Source: Zhongshania aliphaticivorans
Lineage (GTDB): Bacteria; Pseudomonadota; Gammaproteobacteria; Pseudomonadales; Spongiibacteraceae
Direction: 5' to 3'
DNA: 64,000 nucleotides
Assembly: GCF_902705875.1 (NCBI RefSeq)
Contig: NZ_CACSIK010000001.1
Span: 2,723,166 to 2,787,165, forward strand
Part shown: one piece after another, positions 63,737 to 64,000 of the stretch
How the letters are laid out: the number at the start of each line of letters is the position of its first letter
How positions within the stretch are numbered: the first letter of the stretch is position 1
The notes under the pieces: generated by a model
Told to the model about the DNA's origin: nothing
The model's input: only the letters and a program-made list of their open reading frames with translations
Databases searched by the model: none
Translations under genes and position numbers: made by a program

Positions 63737-64000
63737 TTAAGTATAAAAAGTGACCGTTTCTGATAGATCCGCACGCGAAGTACGACAATGGTTTACTGAT
63801 TTATCTTGGTCTTCGTAACCAAAAGACAAACCAAAAAGAAGTTTATTAGCAGGGTCTATATTCAGTTGCTGACGCACTAAATCACAATTAAAGCTCAAGG
63901 CGGTTTGCGGGCAACTTGCCAAACCATGAGCGGACAAGCTCAACATTAAGGTTTGAGCATACATTCCTAAATCGGCTGCTTCGCGAAGGCCAAACGGCTC
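63737..64000 (-). CDS. nitroreductase family protein, partial (runs off the window)
   Basis: The C-terminal 87 residues of an FMN nitroreductase: EPFGLREAADLGMYAQTLM, LASCPQTALS and LLFGLSFGYED, then TSRADLSETVTFYT. The N-terminal part lies outside the window. It is clearly paralogous to the protein at 7566-8228, which shows the same DLG-YAQ and FG-SFGY segments. Confidence 0.85.
   Translation of the reverse strand, partial: EPFGLREAADLGMYAQTLMLSLSAHGLASCPQTALSFNCDLVRQQLNIDPANKLLFGLSFGYEDQDKSVNHCRTSRADLSETVTFYT

Noticed and set aside
1..64000. CRISPR arrays, rRNA and tRNA genes
   Set aside because: No regular spaced repeats, no rRNA-like stretches and no cloverleaf-like sequences with a T-arm consensus were recognised by eye; a tRNAscan run would be decisive.

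Overview
The window looks like a chromosomal segment of a lipid-degrading, probably marine, gammaproteobacterium. The best guess is the Spongiibacteraceae/Zhongshania type. This rests on gene style (many acyl-CoA dehydrogenases, crotonases, thioesterases, HSL-type esterases, a wax-ester synthase, a TonB receptor with an 'EEVVVTAQKR' box, an outer-membrane barrel and lipoproteins) and not on a marker gene. No rRNA, tRNA or CRISPR array was seen.

Layout. (1) 19-10574, minus strand: acyl-CoA and lipid catabolism. It holds a hotdog thioesterase, two alpha/beta hydrolases, a DUF3336 patatin lipase, a crotonase, a fused tandem acyl-CoA dehydrogenase, a nitroreductase, and an APH-kinase/acyl-CoA dehydrogenase pair of the ACAD10/11-LvaA/LvaC kind. 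(2) 11177-19022: a VOC pair, a beta-lactamase-fold hydrolase, an MFS transporter, an NTF2-like protein, an SRAP protein flanked by two unannotated membrane microproteins, and an esterase. (3) 19057-38156: a locus resembling the mycobacterial virS-mymA operon. It has an AraC regulator broken by a one-base frameshift, a Baeyer-Villiger-type monooxygenase, a ferredoxin, a ferredoxin reductase, a molybdopterin oxidoreductase, WS/DGAT, two SDRs, an acyl-CoA synthetase and an esterase; on the plus strand are a TonB receptor and Fe-ADH/ALDH genes. A shared direct-repeat motif (TGGCC-N6-GTCA, then TGGCC-N6-ANCATT) lies in front of the main transcription units and looks like the operator of this regulon.

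(4) 38210-45401: an IS3-type transposase remnant, a DUF6491 secreted protein, then a compact hexuronate locus (GH79 glucuronidase/heparanase-like, ManD, UxaC, UxuB) and a small membrane protein. (5) 45982-48441: a penicillin-acylase-family lipoprotein with a clear terminator. Behind it lies an intact-frame remnant of the 3' end of guaA, a known target of genomic islands. (6) 48722-59878: two acyl-CoA dehydrogenases, a GST, an AraC regulator, an outer-membrane barrel, an Fe-ADH with two thioesterases, a TetR fragment, a LysR/cupin divergent pair and a YHYH lipoprotein.

(7) 60228-62397, minus strand: the most notable segment. It is a short integron gene-cassette array with no visible integrase (CALIN-like). 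Three cassettes lie in tandem: a TIR-like (CAP12/Pycsar-effector type) protein, a HEPN-like protein with an R-x5-H motif, and a YefM-YoeB toxin-antitoxin pair. Each is followed by an attC-like hairpin. The core sites at the two ends of each cassette are complementary to each other (one mismatch in the TIR cassette), as expected for cassettes inserted by site-specific recombination. A two-gene defence module is plausible. (8) 62927-end: a crotonase and a partial nitroreductase that are paralogous to the pair near the start of the window.
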